Assembly: GCF_001280225.1 (NCBI RefSeq)
Contig: NZ_CP009253.1
Location: forward strand, 1-64,000
Reading direction: 5' to 3'
Source: Buchnera aphidicola (Aphis glycines)
Lineage (GTDB): Bacteria > Pseudomonadota > Gammaproteobacteria > Enterobacterales > Enterobacteriaceae
DNA: 64,000 nt
This document shows, piece after piece, positions 47,661 through 57,514 of this stretch. How positions within the stretch are numbered: position 1 is the first letter of the stretch; each line of letters opens with the position of its first letter. The notes beneath the pieces are model-generated. The model saw only the letters and a program-made list of their open reading frames with translations. It had not been told where the DNA came from and made no database searches. Both the position numbers and the translations under genes were made by a program.

Positions 47661-48713
47661 TTACGAAATCTTTGTTAGTAATTTTACTTTTCCTAAAGAA
47701 TTAATAAAATCTATTTCAGGTTCTAGTAAGATATTAAATTTTTTTAAAATAGATTTTTGTATTATTTTAGCTAGCATTAGAATTTCTTTTGGATTAGCTG
47801 TTTTTTGATTAACTAATACAAGTTTTTGTTTTTTGTAAATCGCTGCATCTCCGATTTGAATTTTATCTACATTAGATTTTTCAATTAACCAAGCAGCTGA
47901 AATTTTTATAGATCCATTAATTTGAAAATAATGTGGTATATTTATGTATAAAGATAAAATTTTTTTTATATTGTTTTTAGAAATAATTGGGTTTTTAAAA
48001 AAACTTCCTGCATTTCCTAATTTATTAAGATTAGGTAATTTTTTTTTTCTTATTTGGCATATTTCATTGTATATTGTATATGGGTTTATTTGATTGATAT
48101 TAATATTTTTTAAAAGTCTATTAAATATAATAGGATTCCATTTTTTTAATATTTTTATACCAACAGCAATCACTGCATATCCTTTTTGATATTTATGTTT
48201 AAAAATGCTATCACGATAAGAAAATTTACATAGATTTTTTTCGATTCTTATTATTTTTTTATTTTTTAAAGAAATAATATCAACGTATTGGCATATGTTT
48301 TTTAATTCCAAACCATATGCACCAATATTTTGAATAGCAGCCGAACCTAAACAACCCGGAATCAACGCTAAGTTTTCTAATCCAAAAAAACCCATTCTTA
48401 AAGTATATTTAACTAAATCATTCCATTTTTCTCCTGAAAAAACATGTAATAACCAGTAATATGTTTTTTCTTGAATTTTAATTCCTTTGATTCTATTGAT
48501 AATAACTATTCCTTTATAGTTTTCTACAAATAATACATTACTACCTTCTCCTAAAATAATATAAGGAATATTAGATGAATAACATTTTTGACAAATATCA
48601 ATTAATGATTTAATGCTTCTAACAAAAACAATTTTTTTTGCTGTTACATCGATGGAAAATGTGTTTAAATCTTTTAAAGATTTTTGATAAATTTGATTTT
48701 TATACATATACAT
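47661..48713 (-). CDS. murB: UDP-N-acetylenolpyruvoylglucosamine reductase MurB
   Basis: FAD- and NADPH-dependent reductase that makes UDP-MurNAc for peptidoglycan. It is 350 aa (E. coli 342). The FAD-binding segment is ILGEGSNVLF. CLGSAAIQNIGAYG, CKFSYRDSIFK and the catalytic-serine motif NAGSFFKNP are present, with GDAAIYKKQKLVLVN near the C-terminus. birA, which follows murB in E. coli, is absent; the tRNA operon comes next. Confidence 0.95.
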   Translation of the reverse strand: MYMYKNQIYQKSLKDLNTFSIDVTAKKIVFVRSIKSLIDICQKCYSSNIPYIILGEGSNVLFVENYKGIVIINRIKGIKIQEKTYYWLLHVFSGEKWNDLVKYTLRMGFFGLENLALIPGCLGSAAIQNIGAYGLELKNICQYVDIISLKNKKIIRIEKNLCKFSYRDSIFKHKYQKGYAVIAVGIKILKKWNPIIFNRLLKNININQINPYTIYNEICQIRKKKLPNLNKLGNAGSFFKNPIISKNNIKKILSLYINIPHYFQINGSIKISAAWLIEKSNVDKIQIGDAAIYKKQKLVLVNQKTANPKEILMLAKIIQKSILKKFNILLEPEIDFINSLGKVKLLTKIS

Positions 48714-48823
48714 TTTGAAATATTATTGATAGTGTTTTAAAAAAACATTTTTTTTCAATATAAAAATCATATATTTATTTGTGATATTATATGAAATTAA
48801 AATATTTTAATGGAGTTTTAAAA

Positions 48824-49714
48824 ATGAGTTTTTTAAAAAGTACATATTATCAAGATATAATGAATCAAAAATTAAATAATTTAAATAAAAAAATACAATG
48901 TTCTTTTGAATTTTTTCCTGTTAAAAGTATAGATTTAGAAAATAAATTATTTTCTTCGGTTGTTAAATTAAGTCAATTAAAACCATTTTTTTTTTCTGTT
49001 ACTTATGGAGCAAATAGTGGTGAGCGAAAAAAAACATATGAAATTGTAAAAAAAATACATGAAAAAACAGGTGTTATAACAGCTCCTCACTTAACTTGTG
49101 TTGATTCCACATCAAATGAGATAGAAAAAATAGCAAAATTTTATTGGAGCAATGGTATTCGAAGCATATTTGCATTAAGAGGAGATTCTCATAATACAAA
49201 TTATCTACATACTATGTATGCTTATGATTTAGTTGTTTTATTAAAAAAAATAGCTGATTTTGATATTTCTGTTGCAGCCTACCCGGAAAAACACCCAGAA
49301 TCAAAAAGTACTAGATCTGATATTTTAAATTTAAAAAAGAAAGTACATGCAGGAGCTAATCGAGCTATTACTCAATTTTTCTTTGATACTGAAACTTATT
49401 TACGATTCCGAGATAATTGTCTTAAAAATAATATAAATGTTGAAATTATACCCGGAATATTACCTATTTATAATTTTGAACAATTAAAACGATTTGCTAA
49501 AATGACTAATGTTAGTATTCCATCGTGGATGTTTGAAATTTTTCATGGATTAACTAATGACTTAATTACTCAAAGATTAATAGGTGCAAGTATAGTTATA
49601 GACATGATAAAAAATTTATCTATTGAAGGCGTAAAAAATTTTCATTTTTACACCTTAAATCAATCAGATATAGTGTATTCTATATGTCATTTATTTGGTT
49701 TTGGAAGTGATTAA
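48824..49714 (+). CDS. metF: 5,10-methylenetetrahydrofolate reductase MetF
   Basis: Flavoprotein that makes 5-methyl-THF for MetE. The frame opens at 48791, but the ATG at 48824 follows TGGAG and gives MSFLKSTYYQD, matching the E. coli N-terminus, so the protein is 296 aa (the E. coli length). CSFEFFP, VTYGANSGER, APHLTC, LRGD and AITQFFFD are conserved. A T10 run (48986-48995) encodes FFF. It is convergent with argE. Confidence 0.96.
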   Translation: MSFLKSTYYQDIMNQKLNNLNKKIQCSFEFFPVKSIDLENKLFSSVVKLSQLKPFFFSVTYGANSGERKKTYEIVKKIHEKTGVITAPHLTCVDSTSNEIEKIAKFYWSNGIRSIFALRGDSHNTNYLHTMYAYDLVVLLKKIADFDISVAAYPEKHPESKSTRSDILNLKKKVHAGANRAITQFFFDTETYLRFRDNCLKNNINVEIIPGILPIYNFEQLKRFAKMTNVSIPSWMFEIFHGLTNDLITQRLIGASIVIDMIKNLSIEGVKNFHFYTLNQSDIVYSICHLFGFGSD

Positions 49715-49725
49715 ATTCTTTTATT

Positions 49726-50871
49726 TTAACAACAAAATTTTGTTATCAAATTGGTTAAAATATTTTTTGTAGGTTTAATAAAAGAACAATGTAAATATTC
49801 GTTTGGATGATGTGCTTGATCAATTGAACCAGGTCCTAAAATTAATGTAGGTGCAATTTTTTTTAAAAATGGTGCTTCTGTGCAATAATTAACAGTCGAA
49901 GAATTCATGTTGCAAAGATTTTCTATTGTTTTAACTATGTTATGTTTTTTAGAAATTTCATACGCAGGGATAGAAAAAAAAAGATTTTTTAAAAAAATTC
50001 GATTTTCAAACTTTTCTTTAATTTGTTTTAGGGTTTTTTTTAATAAAATTTCAATTGTATTTAAATTCAGTTGAGGTATTGGTCGTATTTCAAAAGTTAT
50101 ACTGCATAATGAACAAACTCGATTAATTGCACTGCCACCTTGTATAGATCCAAAATTCATAGTCGGATGTGCAATAGAAAAATCCTTATGCGAATATTTT
50201 TTTTGTATATATTTTTTTAGATTAATTAATTGCTTTATTATTTCATATGCAATTTCAATACTATTCATTTTATTAGAAGAGTCACTTGAATGTCCAGCAT
50301 CTCCAAAAATATCAATTTTATATGAAACATGACCTTTATGAGCATTGATTAATTTTAAAGATGTTGGTTCACCAACAATAATACAATCTGGTTTGATCTT
50401 TGTATTTTCAGAAAAATATCTTGCTCCAGACATATCTGTTTCTTCATTAGCAGTAGCAAGTATATAAACAGGTTTTTTTATTTTTTTGATATTTATAGAA
50501 GATATTGTATCTAATAAGAATGCAAAAAAACCTTTCATATCTATTACGCCTAATCCATATATTTTATCGTTTTTTTGAGTTAGCTTAAAAGGATCTGTTT
50601 TCCATGTATTTTCATCAAAATCAACAGTATCTGTATGCCCGGAAAATAATAAACCGCCTTGCCCTGATCCAAATGAAGATAACATGTTAAATTTATTGGT
50701 ATTGGGTATATTTTGTATTTCTATTTCGAAATTTAATTCTGAAAAATAATTGGATAGCAGATCAATGAAAGTTTTATTGCTGAGATCTATGGTCTTATTT
50801 TCACTGCTAATTGTAGGTATTTTAATTAATGATTTATATATGTCAATAAAAGAAGGTATTTTTTTTTTCAT
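49726..50871 (-). CDS. argE: Acetylornithine deacetylase ArgE
   Basis: Zinc peptidase-like enzyme releasing ornithine from N-acetylornithine. It is 381 aa (E. coli 383). Metal-site motifs LFSGHTDTVDFDE, GLGVIDMKGF, ATANEETDMSGARYF and IIVGEPTSL are intact. The coding strand has an A10 run directly after the ATG (MKKKI), and I see no Shine-Dalgarno sequence. It is divergent from argCBGH, as in enterics. Confidence 0.96.
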   Translation of the reverse strand: MKKKIPSFIDIYKSLIKIPTISSENKTIDLSNKTFIDLLSNYFSELNFEIEIQNIPNTNKFNMLSSFGSGQGGLLFSGHTDTVDFDENTWKTDPFKLTQKNDKIYGLGVIDMKGFFAFLLDTISSINIKKIKKPVYILATANEETDMSGARYFSENTKIKPDCIIVGEPTSLKLINAHKGHVSYKIDIFGDAGHSSDSSNKMNSIEIAYEIIKQLINLKKYIQKKYSHKDFSIAHPTMNFGSIQGGSAINRVCSLCSITFEIRPIPQLNLNTIEILLKKTLKQIKEKFENRIFLKNLFFSIPAYEISKKHNIVKTIENLCNMNSSTVNYCTEAPFLKKIAPTLILGPGSIDQAHHPNEYLHCSFIKPTKNILTNLITKFCC

Positions 50872-50968
50872 TTGATAAAATTTATTAAAAATTTTTATCT
50901 ATTAGAACACATCTGTTTCATAAAGTAAAAATACTAATAAAATTAATAATAAGTATAAATTTTTTGAA

Positions 50969-50985
50969 ATGAATAATGTATTCAT
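50969..50985. promoter_or_regulatory. ARG-box-like palindrome between argE and argC
   Basis: ATGAATA (50969-50975) and TATTCAT (50979-50985) form a perfect palindrome around ATG. The ArgR box consensus is TGAAT-N4-ATTCA; here the same half-sites are spaced by five bases instead of four. It lies in the argE-argC control region, where E. coli has two such boxes. It is either a decayed operator or a chance palindrome. Confidence 0.5.
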
Positions 50986-51030
50986 CTAATTTTTTATAAC
51001 GATTTTTTATTTTCTAAGGTTTGAAAGTTT

Positions 51031-52035
51031 ATGTTAAATGTTGTAATTGTCGGTGGGAGTGGGTACTCTGGAGCAGAGTTAGTTAATTATATTTATCGTC
51101 ATACATTTGCTAGAATAAAAAAGATTTTTGTTTCAAAAAGCAGTATAAATATAGGAAAATTGTTTTCTGATGTACACCCAGAATATACGAACATTATAAG
51201 TTTACGATTTGAATCGATTGAAAATGTTTCTTTAATGAAAGAACATATAGATGTTGTATTTTTAGCCACAGATCATCATATTAGTCACAATTTAGTGCCT
51301 TTTTTCATCAAACGTAATTATCTTGTATTAGATTTGTCTGGTGCGTATAGGGTAAAAAACACTAAAGTATATTCAAAATATTATGGTTTTTCTCATCTTT
51401 ATGAAAATGTTTTAAAAAAATCTGTTTATGGATTAGCTGAATGGAATTATAAAAAAATTCAAAAAGCTCAATTAATTTCCATTCCTGGTTGTTATGCTAC
51501 TTGTATACAATTAGCGTTAAAACCGTTAATAGAAATGAATATTTTATCTAATTCATATATTCCTGTTATTAATGCTATTAGTGGAGTAAGTGGTGCTGGC
51601 AGAACTCCAAGTATAAATAATAGTTTTTGTGAAGTTAGTTTAGCTCCATATAATATTTTTAAGCATCGACATACCCCAGAAGTGATAGAGCATTTAGGAA
51701 TTCCAGTGATTTTCATTCCACATTTAGGTTCATTTAAAAGAGGTATTATTGCTACTATAACATGTAAATTAATAAAAAATTTTAAATTAAATCAAATTCA
51801 TAATATATATGATAATTTTTATCAAAATAAACCATTGATTAGAATATATCAAAGTACTTTTCCCAGTATTAAAGGAATAGTAAAATTACCATTTTGTGAT
51901 ATTGGATTTACTATTAAAGATAAATATCTTGTGATCGTAACAGCTGAGGATAATTTATTAAAAGGAGCAGCTGCTCAAGCAATACAATGTTTTAACATTC
52001 GTTTTGGTTTTTCTGAGACAGAATCGATTATTTGA
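51031..52035 (+). CDS. argC: N-acetyl-gamma-glutamyl-phosphate reductase
   Basis: NADPH-dependent reductase for the third step of arginine synthesis. It is 334 aa (E. coli 334). The nucleotide-binding motif is [15 protein letters not shown] and the catalytic cysteine is in [16 protein letters not shown] and [11 protein letters not shown] follow. It has a TAAGG ribosome binding site and leads the argCBGH operon. Confidence 0.97.
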   Translation: MLNVVIVGGSGYSGAELVNYIYRHTFARIKKIFVSKSSINIGKLFSDVHPEYTNIISLRFESIENVSLMKEHIDVVFLATDHHISHNLVPFFIKRNYLVLDLSGAYRVKNTKVYSKYYGFSHLYENVLKKSVYGLAEWNYKKIQKAQLISIPGCYATCIQLALKPLIEMNILSNSYIPVINAISGVSGAGRTPSINNSFCEVSLAPYNIFKHRHTPEVIEHLGIPVIFIPHLGSFKRGIIATITCKLIKNFKLNQIHNIYDNFYQNKPLIRIYQSTFPSIKGIVKLPFCDIGFTIKDKYLVIVTAEDNLLKGAAAQAIQCFNIRFGFSETESII

Positions 52036-52046
52036 TGAGGTATTTA

Positions 52047-52823
52047 ATGATTGCTCCTTTAGTTATTAAATTAGGCGGTGTTCTTTTAGAAAGCGATGAT
52101 GCAATGACAGGTTTATTTAAAGTTATTTATGACTATCAAAAATCTAATAAACGAGATATTTTGATAATCCATGGAGGTGGTCGATTAATAGATAATTTGA
52201 TGAATAAGCTGTCTTTACCAGTGAAGAAAAAAAATGGATTACGTATTACTCCTTATGAACATATTAATATTATTACAGGCGTTTTAGCCGGAACAGCTAA
52301 TAAAATTCTTTTAGCATGGGCGTTAAGAAACAAAATTAATGCTGTAGGATTATGTTTGTCTGATGGAAAAAGTGCAAATATAGAAATGTTAGATAAAGAT
52401 TTAGGTCATGTTGGAAAGATTACACCAGGATCTCCTATTTTTTTATTGAATTTATTTAAACAAAAAATGTTACCAGTTATGAGTTCTATAGGCATAACTA
52501 ATGATGGTCAGCTAATGAATGTAAATGCAGACTTAGCTGCAACAGCATTAGCAATGACTTTAGAAGCGAATTTAATTTTGTTATCAGACATCAGCTCAAT
52601 ATTAGATGGTAAAGGTCAAAGAATTAAAGAAATAAATAATATAGCAGCGAAAAAATTAATTTCTCAAGGAATTATTACTGATGGTATGATTGTTAAAGTA
52701 AACGCGGCTTTAGAAGCATCTATGGCTTTAAAAAAATCAGTAGATATTGCAAGTTGGCAGAATATAGCAGATTTACCATTGTTATTTAACGGAAAAAATA
52801 TTGGAACAAGAGTTTTTGCATAG
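52047..52823 (+). CDS. argB: Acetylglutamate kinase
   Basis: Phosphorylates N-acetylglutamate. I place the start at the ATG at 52047, six bases after GAGG, giving 258 aa, the E. coli length. The open frame starts at TTG 52032, and another ATG at 52035 overlaps the argC stop. Motifs [21 protein letters not shown] and [10 protein letters not shown] are present. The E. coli-type enzyme is not feedback inhibited by arginine, and this protein looks like that type. Confidence 0.95.
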   Translation: MIAPLVIKLGGVLLESDDAMTGLFKVIYDYQKSNKRDILIIHGGGRLIDNLMNKLSLPVKKKNGLRITPYEHINIITGVLAGTANKILLAWALRNKINAVGLCLSDGKSANIEMLDKDLGHVGKITPGSPIFLLNLFKQKMLPVMSSIGITNDGQLMNVNADLAATALAMTLEANLILLSDISSILDGKGQRIKEINNIAAKKLISQGIITDGMIVKVNAALEASMALKKSVDIASWQNIADLPLLFNGKNIGTRVFA

Positions 52824-52849
52824 TTTCATTATATTGTAGGTATTTTAAA

Positions 52850-54055
52850 ATGAAAAATAATGACAAAGTTGTATTAGCATATTCAGGTGGTTTAGATACT
52901 TCTGCAATTATTCCTTGGTTAAAAGAAACTTATAAAGTGGATGTTATTGCTTTTGTAGCAGATATTGGTCAATCTAAATATGATTTAAATGGTATTAACG
53001 AAAAAGCATTGCAATCTGGCGCTTCAAGCTGTCATATTTTTGATTTAAAAAATGAATTTATAGAAAATTATGTTTTTCCTATATTAAAAACAGGCGCCTT
53101 ATATGAAGGAAATTATCTTTTAGGAACAGCTCTAGCAAGACCTATTATAGCACAAAAACAAGTAGAATTTGCTCTCAGTATTGGAGCTAAGTTTTTATGC
53201 CATGGAGCAACCGGAAAAGGTAATGATCAAGTACGTTTTGAGATGGCTTATGCAGCTTTAGCTCCTCATCTTACTGTGATTGCGCCTTGGCGAAATTGGA
53301 ATCTAAATTCAAGAGAATCATTATTAGATTATTTAAGTAAGAAAAATATTTCGACCACGGCGACATTAGAAAAAATTTATAGTAAAGATGAAAATGCTTT
53401 GCATATTTCTACAGAAGGTGGTTTGCTTGAAAACCCTTGGAATGAAGCAAATTCTGATTGTTGGAGTTGGACTGTAGATCCAGAAAATGCTCCAGAAAAA
53501 CCAGAATATGTTTTAATCCATATAGATAAAGGAATTGTGATATCTATTAATAATCAAACATTAACGCCTTTAGAATGTATTAATAAATTAAACAAAGTTG
53601 GATCTAATCATGCTATAGGACGACTAGATATTGTTGAAAATAGAATTATTGGAATCAAATCTAGAGGTTGCTATGAAACGCCAGGTGGAACTATTATTCA
53701 TACCGCTTTAAGAGCTATTGAACAGTTAGTTTTTGATAGAGAAAGTTTTAATTGGAGAGAAAAAATTGCGCTGGAAATGTCATCTGTAGTTTATGACGGT
53801 CGTTGGTTCACTCCAATACGTGCATCTTTACAATCTGCTTCAGATTCATTAGCAACTGCATTAAATGGAGAAGTAGTTTTAAAATTATATAAAGGAAGTG
53901 TAGTTGCTGTTCAGAAAAAATCCTTGCATGCGTTATATTCTCAAGAATACGCAACTTTTAGTAAAGATCAAGTTTATAAACATTCAGATGCAGAAGGTTT
54001 TATTCATTTATTTTCTCTTTCTTCTAGAATACGTGCTTTAAATAAGTTAAAATAA
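52850..54055 (+). CDS. argG: Argininosuccinate synthase (short ~400-aa type)
   Basis: Joins citrulline and aspartate with ATP. The P-loop is [25 protein letters not shown] and the C-terminal [13 protein letters not shown] are present. It is 401 aa, belonging to the widespread short subfamily and not the 447-aa E. coli K-12 type. It sits inside argCBGH, whereas in E. coli argG is unlinked. This is probably the older enteric arrangement. Confidence 0.96.
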   Translation: MKNNDKVVLAYSGGLDTSAIIPWLKETYKVDVIAFVADIGQSKYDLNGINEKALQSGASSCHIFDLKNEFIENYVFPILKTGALYEGNYLLGTALARPIIAQKQVEFALSIGAKFLCHGATGKGNDQVRFEMAYAALAPHLTVIAPWRNWNLNSRESLLDYLSKKNISTTATLEKIYSKDENALHISTEGGLLENPWNEANSDCWSWTVDPENAPEKPEYVLIHIDKGIVISINNQTLTPLECINKLNKVGSNHAIGRLDIVENRIIGIKSRGCYETPGGTIIHTALRAIEQLVFDRESFNWREKIALEMSSVVYDGRWFTPIRASLQSASDSLATALNGEVVLKLYKGSVVAVQKKSLHALYSQEYATFSKDQVYKHSDAEGFIHLFSLSSRIRALNKLK

Positions 54056-54104
54056 TTTTATAAAAATTTATCGCTCAATTCATTACTTTGATGAGAGAAA
54101 ATAT

Positions 54105-55484
54105 ATGTCGCTTTGGGGTGGAAGATTCCTCGACGAATCTAATAAATTATTTAAAAAGTTTAATACCTCTTTATCATTTGATTACATTTTAGCTCAAGAA
54201 GATATATTTTCTTCAATTGCTTGGTCTAAAACTCTTGTTGAAACCGGTGTATTAAATGAAAAAGAACAAAAAACAATAGAATATGCATTAATTTCTTTGA
54301 AACAAGAGATTGATATAAATCCAAAACAAATTCTTACAAGTGATTGCGAGGACATACACAGTTGGATAGAGATGAATCTTATTGAAAAAATAGGAGAACT
54401 AGGTAAAAAACTACATACAGGAAGAAGTCGTAATGATCAAATTACAACAGATTTAAAATTATGGTGTAAAAATAAAATTCAGATTTTATTAGAAAACACT
54501 TTAAATCTACAGAAATCATTTATTTTCATTGCTGAACGAAATCATGATGTAATAATGCCTGGATATACCCATCTTCAACGTGCCCAACCTATTACCTTTT
54601 CATATTGGTGTTTAGCTTATGTAGAAATGTTTAAGCGTGATTTTGCTCGTTTGAAAGATACGCTGAAAAGATTAGATGTCAGCCCTTTAGGATCTGGCGC
54701 TTTATCTGGTACAGCATGGGATATTGATCGTGAAAAATTAGCATTATGTATGGGTTTCAATTCTTCAACTAATAATGCGTTAGATAGTGTGTCAGATAGA
54801 GATTATGTTATAGAGTTGTTAGCTTCTGCTTCAATTAGTATGATGCATTTATCTAGATTTTCTGAAGATTTAATTTTTTTTAATTCTAGTGAATCAAATT
54901 TTATTGAATTATCTGATTCTATCACATCAGGTTCATCATTAATGCCTCAAAAAAAAAATCCAGACGCTTTAGAGCTAATACGAGGAAAATGTAGTCGTGT
55001 CTATGGGTCTTTATTTTCTACCTTAGTTTTATTAAAAGCCTTGCCACTGTCTTATAACAAAGATATGCAAGAAGATAAAGAAAGTCTTTTTGATGCGATT
55101 CAAACTTGGAACGATTCTTTATTAATATCTAGTTTAGTTTTAAATAATATAAAATTAAATAAAATATCATGTTATAAAGCCGCAGAAAAAGGTTATTCTA
55201 ATGCTACAGAAGTAGCAGATTATTTAGTTAAAAAAGGAATTACTTTTCGAGAAGCACATCATATATCTGGGAAAATAGTACTATATGCTATACATAATAA
55301 TAAAGCTTTAAAAGATTTAGATTTGTCTAAATTTCAAGAATATAGTCATCTTATAGAAAATGATATATATAAACATATTACCTTAGAAGCTTGCATTGAA
55401 AAACGTGTTTCAAAAGGTGGAGTATCATTAAAACAAGTAAAAAAAGCAATCAAAAAAGAAAAAATTCGATTAAACATTATATAG
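54105..55484 (+). CDS. argH: Argininosuccinate lyase
   Basis: Final step of arginine synthesis, releasing arginine and fumarate. It is 459 aa (E. coli 457). The superfamily signature [12 protein letters not shown] is intact, with HTGRSRNDQ and the catalytic histidine in [11 protein letters not shown]. It closes the argCBGH operon and is followed by a strong hairpin. Confidence 0.97.
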   Translation: MSLWGGRFLDESNKLFKKFNTSLSFDYILAQEDIFSSIAWSKTLVETGVLNEKEQKTIEYALISLKQEIDINPKQILTSDCEDIHSWIEMNLIEKIGELGKKLHTGRSRNDQITTDLKLWCKNKIQILLENTLNLQKSFIFIAERNHDVIMPGYTHLQRAQPITFSYWCLAYVEMFKRDFARLKDTLKRLDVSPLGSGALSGTAWDIDREKLALCMGFNSSTNNALDSVSDRDYVIELLASASISMMHLSRFSEDLIFFNSSESNFIELSDSITSGSSLMPQKKNPDALELIRGKCSRVYGSLFSTLVLLKALPLSYNKDMQEDKESLFDAIQTWNDSLLISSLVLNNIKLNKISCYKAAEKGYSNATEVADYLVKKGITFREAHHISGKIVLYAIHNNKALKDLDLSKFQEYSHLIENDIYKHITLEACIEKRVSKGGVSLKQVKKAIKKEKIRLNII

Positions 55485-55491
55485 TTTATTA

Positions 55492-55516
55492 TGGCATTTA
55501 AATTTTTTAAATGCCA
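55492..55516 (+). terminator. argCBGH terminator hairpin
   Basis: TGGCATTTAAA (55492-55502) pairs perfectly with TTTAAATGCCA (55506-55516) around TTT, starting eight bases after the argH stop. The 11-bp stem has a GC base. No pure T tract follows, so termination may be partial. Confidence 0.6.
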
Positions 55517-55577
55517 AAATTAATACTATCTAAATATCTAATTATTTTATATACGCGAAAAACAGGATTGTTATTTG

Positions 55578-56021
55578 GTGAATAATATATTATCTTTTAT
55601 ATCTAATAATTTCATACTTACTACTATATGGTTGTTGTTGCTGAATATAATTATTTTTTTAATTTTTAAACCTTTTTATTTAAAGGCAAGATTAATTAAT
55701 AATTTTGATGCTATAAAATTAATTAACGAAAGAAATGCTAAAATAGTTGATACACGATCTTTAGAATTGTATAATTCAGGTCATATTGTAAATTCTATTC
55801 ATATTCCGTTAAAAAATTTGTCTTTTAAAAAAATTCAAGAATTAAATTTATCTACTCTTAATCCTATAGTTCTTATAATACATTCATCACAAAGAAATAA
55901 TAAGCATATTAATAACTTTATTGATAATGGGATAAAAAATGTTTATATTTTAAAAAATGGTATAGATTCTTGGAGCGCAGACAATCTCCCTTTAATTATA
56001 AAAAAACCAAAAAGTTTTTAA
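55578..56021 (+). CDS. yibN: Rhodanese-like membrane protein YibN
   Basis: One N-terminal membrane helix (about residues 10-31) is followed by a rhodanese-like domain: KIVDTRSLELYNSGHIVNSIHIP, then VYILKNGIDSWSADNLPL. It matches E. coli YibN in order and size (147 aa here). No cysteine occurs anywhere, so sulfurtransferase activity is not expected. I take GTG at 55578; TTG at 55575 is an alternative. In E. coli grxC separates it from secB; here it is missing. Confidence 0.87.
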   Translation: MNNILSFISNNFILTTIWLLLLNIIIFLIFKPFYLKARLINNFDAIKLINERNAKIVDTRSLELYNSGHIVNSIHIPLKNLSFKKIQELNLSTLNPIVLIIHSSQRNNKHINNFIDNGIKNVYILKNGIDSWSADNLPLIIKKPKSF

Positions 56022-56071
56022 ATATTATAAAATAAAAATTTTTAGTTAAATATTAAGAATGGGAATATTCT

Positions 56072-56527
56072 ATGTTAGAACAAAAACTGAAGAAAAAAGT
56101 TTTCATAATTCAGCGAATTTATGTAAAAGATATTTCTTTTGAGGCACCAAATACACCAGGAATTTTTGAGAAACAATTTGTTCCAACTATACAATTTAAT
56201 TTAAATACAGATATTAAGAAAATAAAATTAAATGTTTTTGAAATTATTTTACAAGTAAGAGTAATAGTAGAAAATAAAAAAGATTTAGTTTTTTTATGTG
56301 ATGTATATCAAGCAGGTATTTTTTTTATTTCTAATCTAGATGGAAAAGAATTAGAACATTGTATAAATTCATATTGTCCGAATATTTTATTTCCATATGC
56401 TAGAGCATGTATTTCTAGTTTAGTATCTTTTGGAAGTTTTCCACAATTAAATCTTGTTCCCATTAATTTTGATGATATTTTAAATACCAATTCAGAATTT
56501 AAAAAAAACAATATTAATACAAAATAA
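56072..56527 (+). CDS. secB: Protein-export chaperone SecB
   Basis: Tetrameric cytosolic chaperone that delivers unfolded precursors to SecA. It is 151 aa (E. coli 155). IQRIYVKDISFEAPNTPGIF, YCPNILFPYARACISSLV and FPQLNLVPINFD match strongly. Its retention next to secE in this window suggests a working Sec pathway. gpsA, between secB and cysE in E. coli, is gone. Confidence 0.96.
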   Translation: MLEQKLKKKVFIIQRIYVKDISFEAPNTPGIFEKQFVPTIQFNLNTDIKKIKLNVFEIILQVRVIVENKKDLVFLCDVYQAGIFFISNLDGKELEHCINSYCPNILFPYARACISSLVSFGSFPQLNLVPINFDDILNTNSEFKKNNINTK

Positions 56528-56584
56528 TATTTTAAATATTGCATAATGAATTAATTTATTTAAACATTATTTTAAGGAGAAAAC

Positions 56585-57412
56585 ATGTGTTTTACAGAGA
56601 TTTTAGAATTGTGGAATACAATATTATACGAATCTAAAAATGCATTAAAAAAAGAACCGATTCTATCTAATTTATATCAAGAAAGTATATTGAAACATAA
56701 AACATTCAGTAGCTCCTTAAGTTATATATTATCAACGAAACTATCTACTTCAATTATTCCCGAAAAGAATATAAAAGATATTTTAGATAGAATATATTTA
56801 AAAAATTTTTTTATGTTGCATTTAGCAATTAAAGATTTGAAAGCGATTTTTGAAAAAGATCCCGTTGTAAATAACTATTTAACTCCTTTTTTATATTTTA
56901 AAGGTTTTCATGCATTAGAATCGTACAGAATAAGTCATTATCTTTGGAACGAAAAACAACATGAATTATCAACATATTTTCAAAGTAGAATTTCTACTGT
57001 TTTTGCAGTTGATATTCATCCAGCAGCATGTATTGGTTCTGGAATCATGCTTGATCACGCCACTGGCATTGTTATTGGAGAAGGAGTCATTATAGAAGAT
57101 GATGTTTCGATTTTACATTCTGTTACTCTAGGCGGAACAGGAAAAAATAATAGCAAAAATAGACATCCAGTAATTAGAAAAAAAGTTAGTATCGGTGCAG
57201 GAGCAAAAGTATTAGGCAATATTGAAATTGGTTCTCAAACTAAAATAGGAGCTGGATCAGTAGTTTTACAAGATATTCCTCCATGTGTTACAGTTGCTGG
57301 TATTCCTGCAAAAATTGTCAAAAAATTAACTAATTCCACTGCTTTTCTTAAAGAAGATCAAAATAATTTTTTAGATTATATAGAAAAAATACAATATGGA
57401 GATGGTATTTAG
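56585..57412 (+). CDS. cysE: Serine O-acetyltransferase CysE
   Basis: Makes O-acetylserine, the committed step of cysteine synthesis. It is 275 aa (E. coli 273). The N-terminal helical domain is followed by a C-terminal left-handed beta helix: DIHPAACIGSGIMLDHATGIVIGE, LHSVTLGGTGK, and GAGAKVLGNIEIG. An AAGGAGA ribosome binding site precedes the ATG. Some natural feedback residues in the C-terminal tail may differ, but this cannot be judged by eye. Confidence 0.96.
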   Translation: MCFTEILELWNTILYESKNALKKEPILSNLYQESILKHKTFSSSLSYILSTKLSTSIIPEKNIKDILDRIYLKNFFMLHLAIKDLKAIFEKDPVVNNYLTPFLYFKGFHALESYRISHYLWNEKQHELSTYFQSRISTVFAVDIHPAACIGSGIMLDHATGIVIGEGVIIEDDVSILHSVTLGGTGKNNSKNRHPVIRKKVSIGAGAKVLGNIEIGSQTKIGAGSVVLQDIPPCVTVAGIPAKIVKKLTNSTAFLKEDQNNFLDYIEKIQYGDGI

Positions 57413-57514
57413 TATGTTTTAAAAATTAAAACTCCTGTCTTTTATTAAAAATATCATCGATATATTATGATGATTTATTACAGAAGTTTCATTTTTAACT
57501 GATACGATATAATA

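Noticed and set aside
57453..57475. Hairpin between convergent cysE and rpoD (ATCATC/GATGAT)
   Set aside because: Only about six pairs, all weak, without a T tract. It is not distinguishable from chance in this composition.
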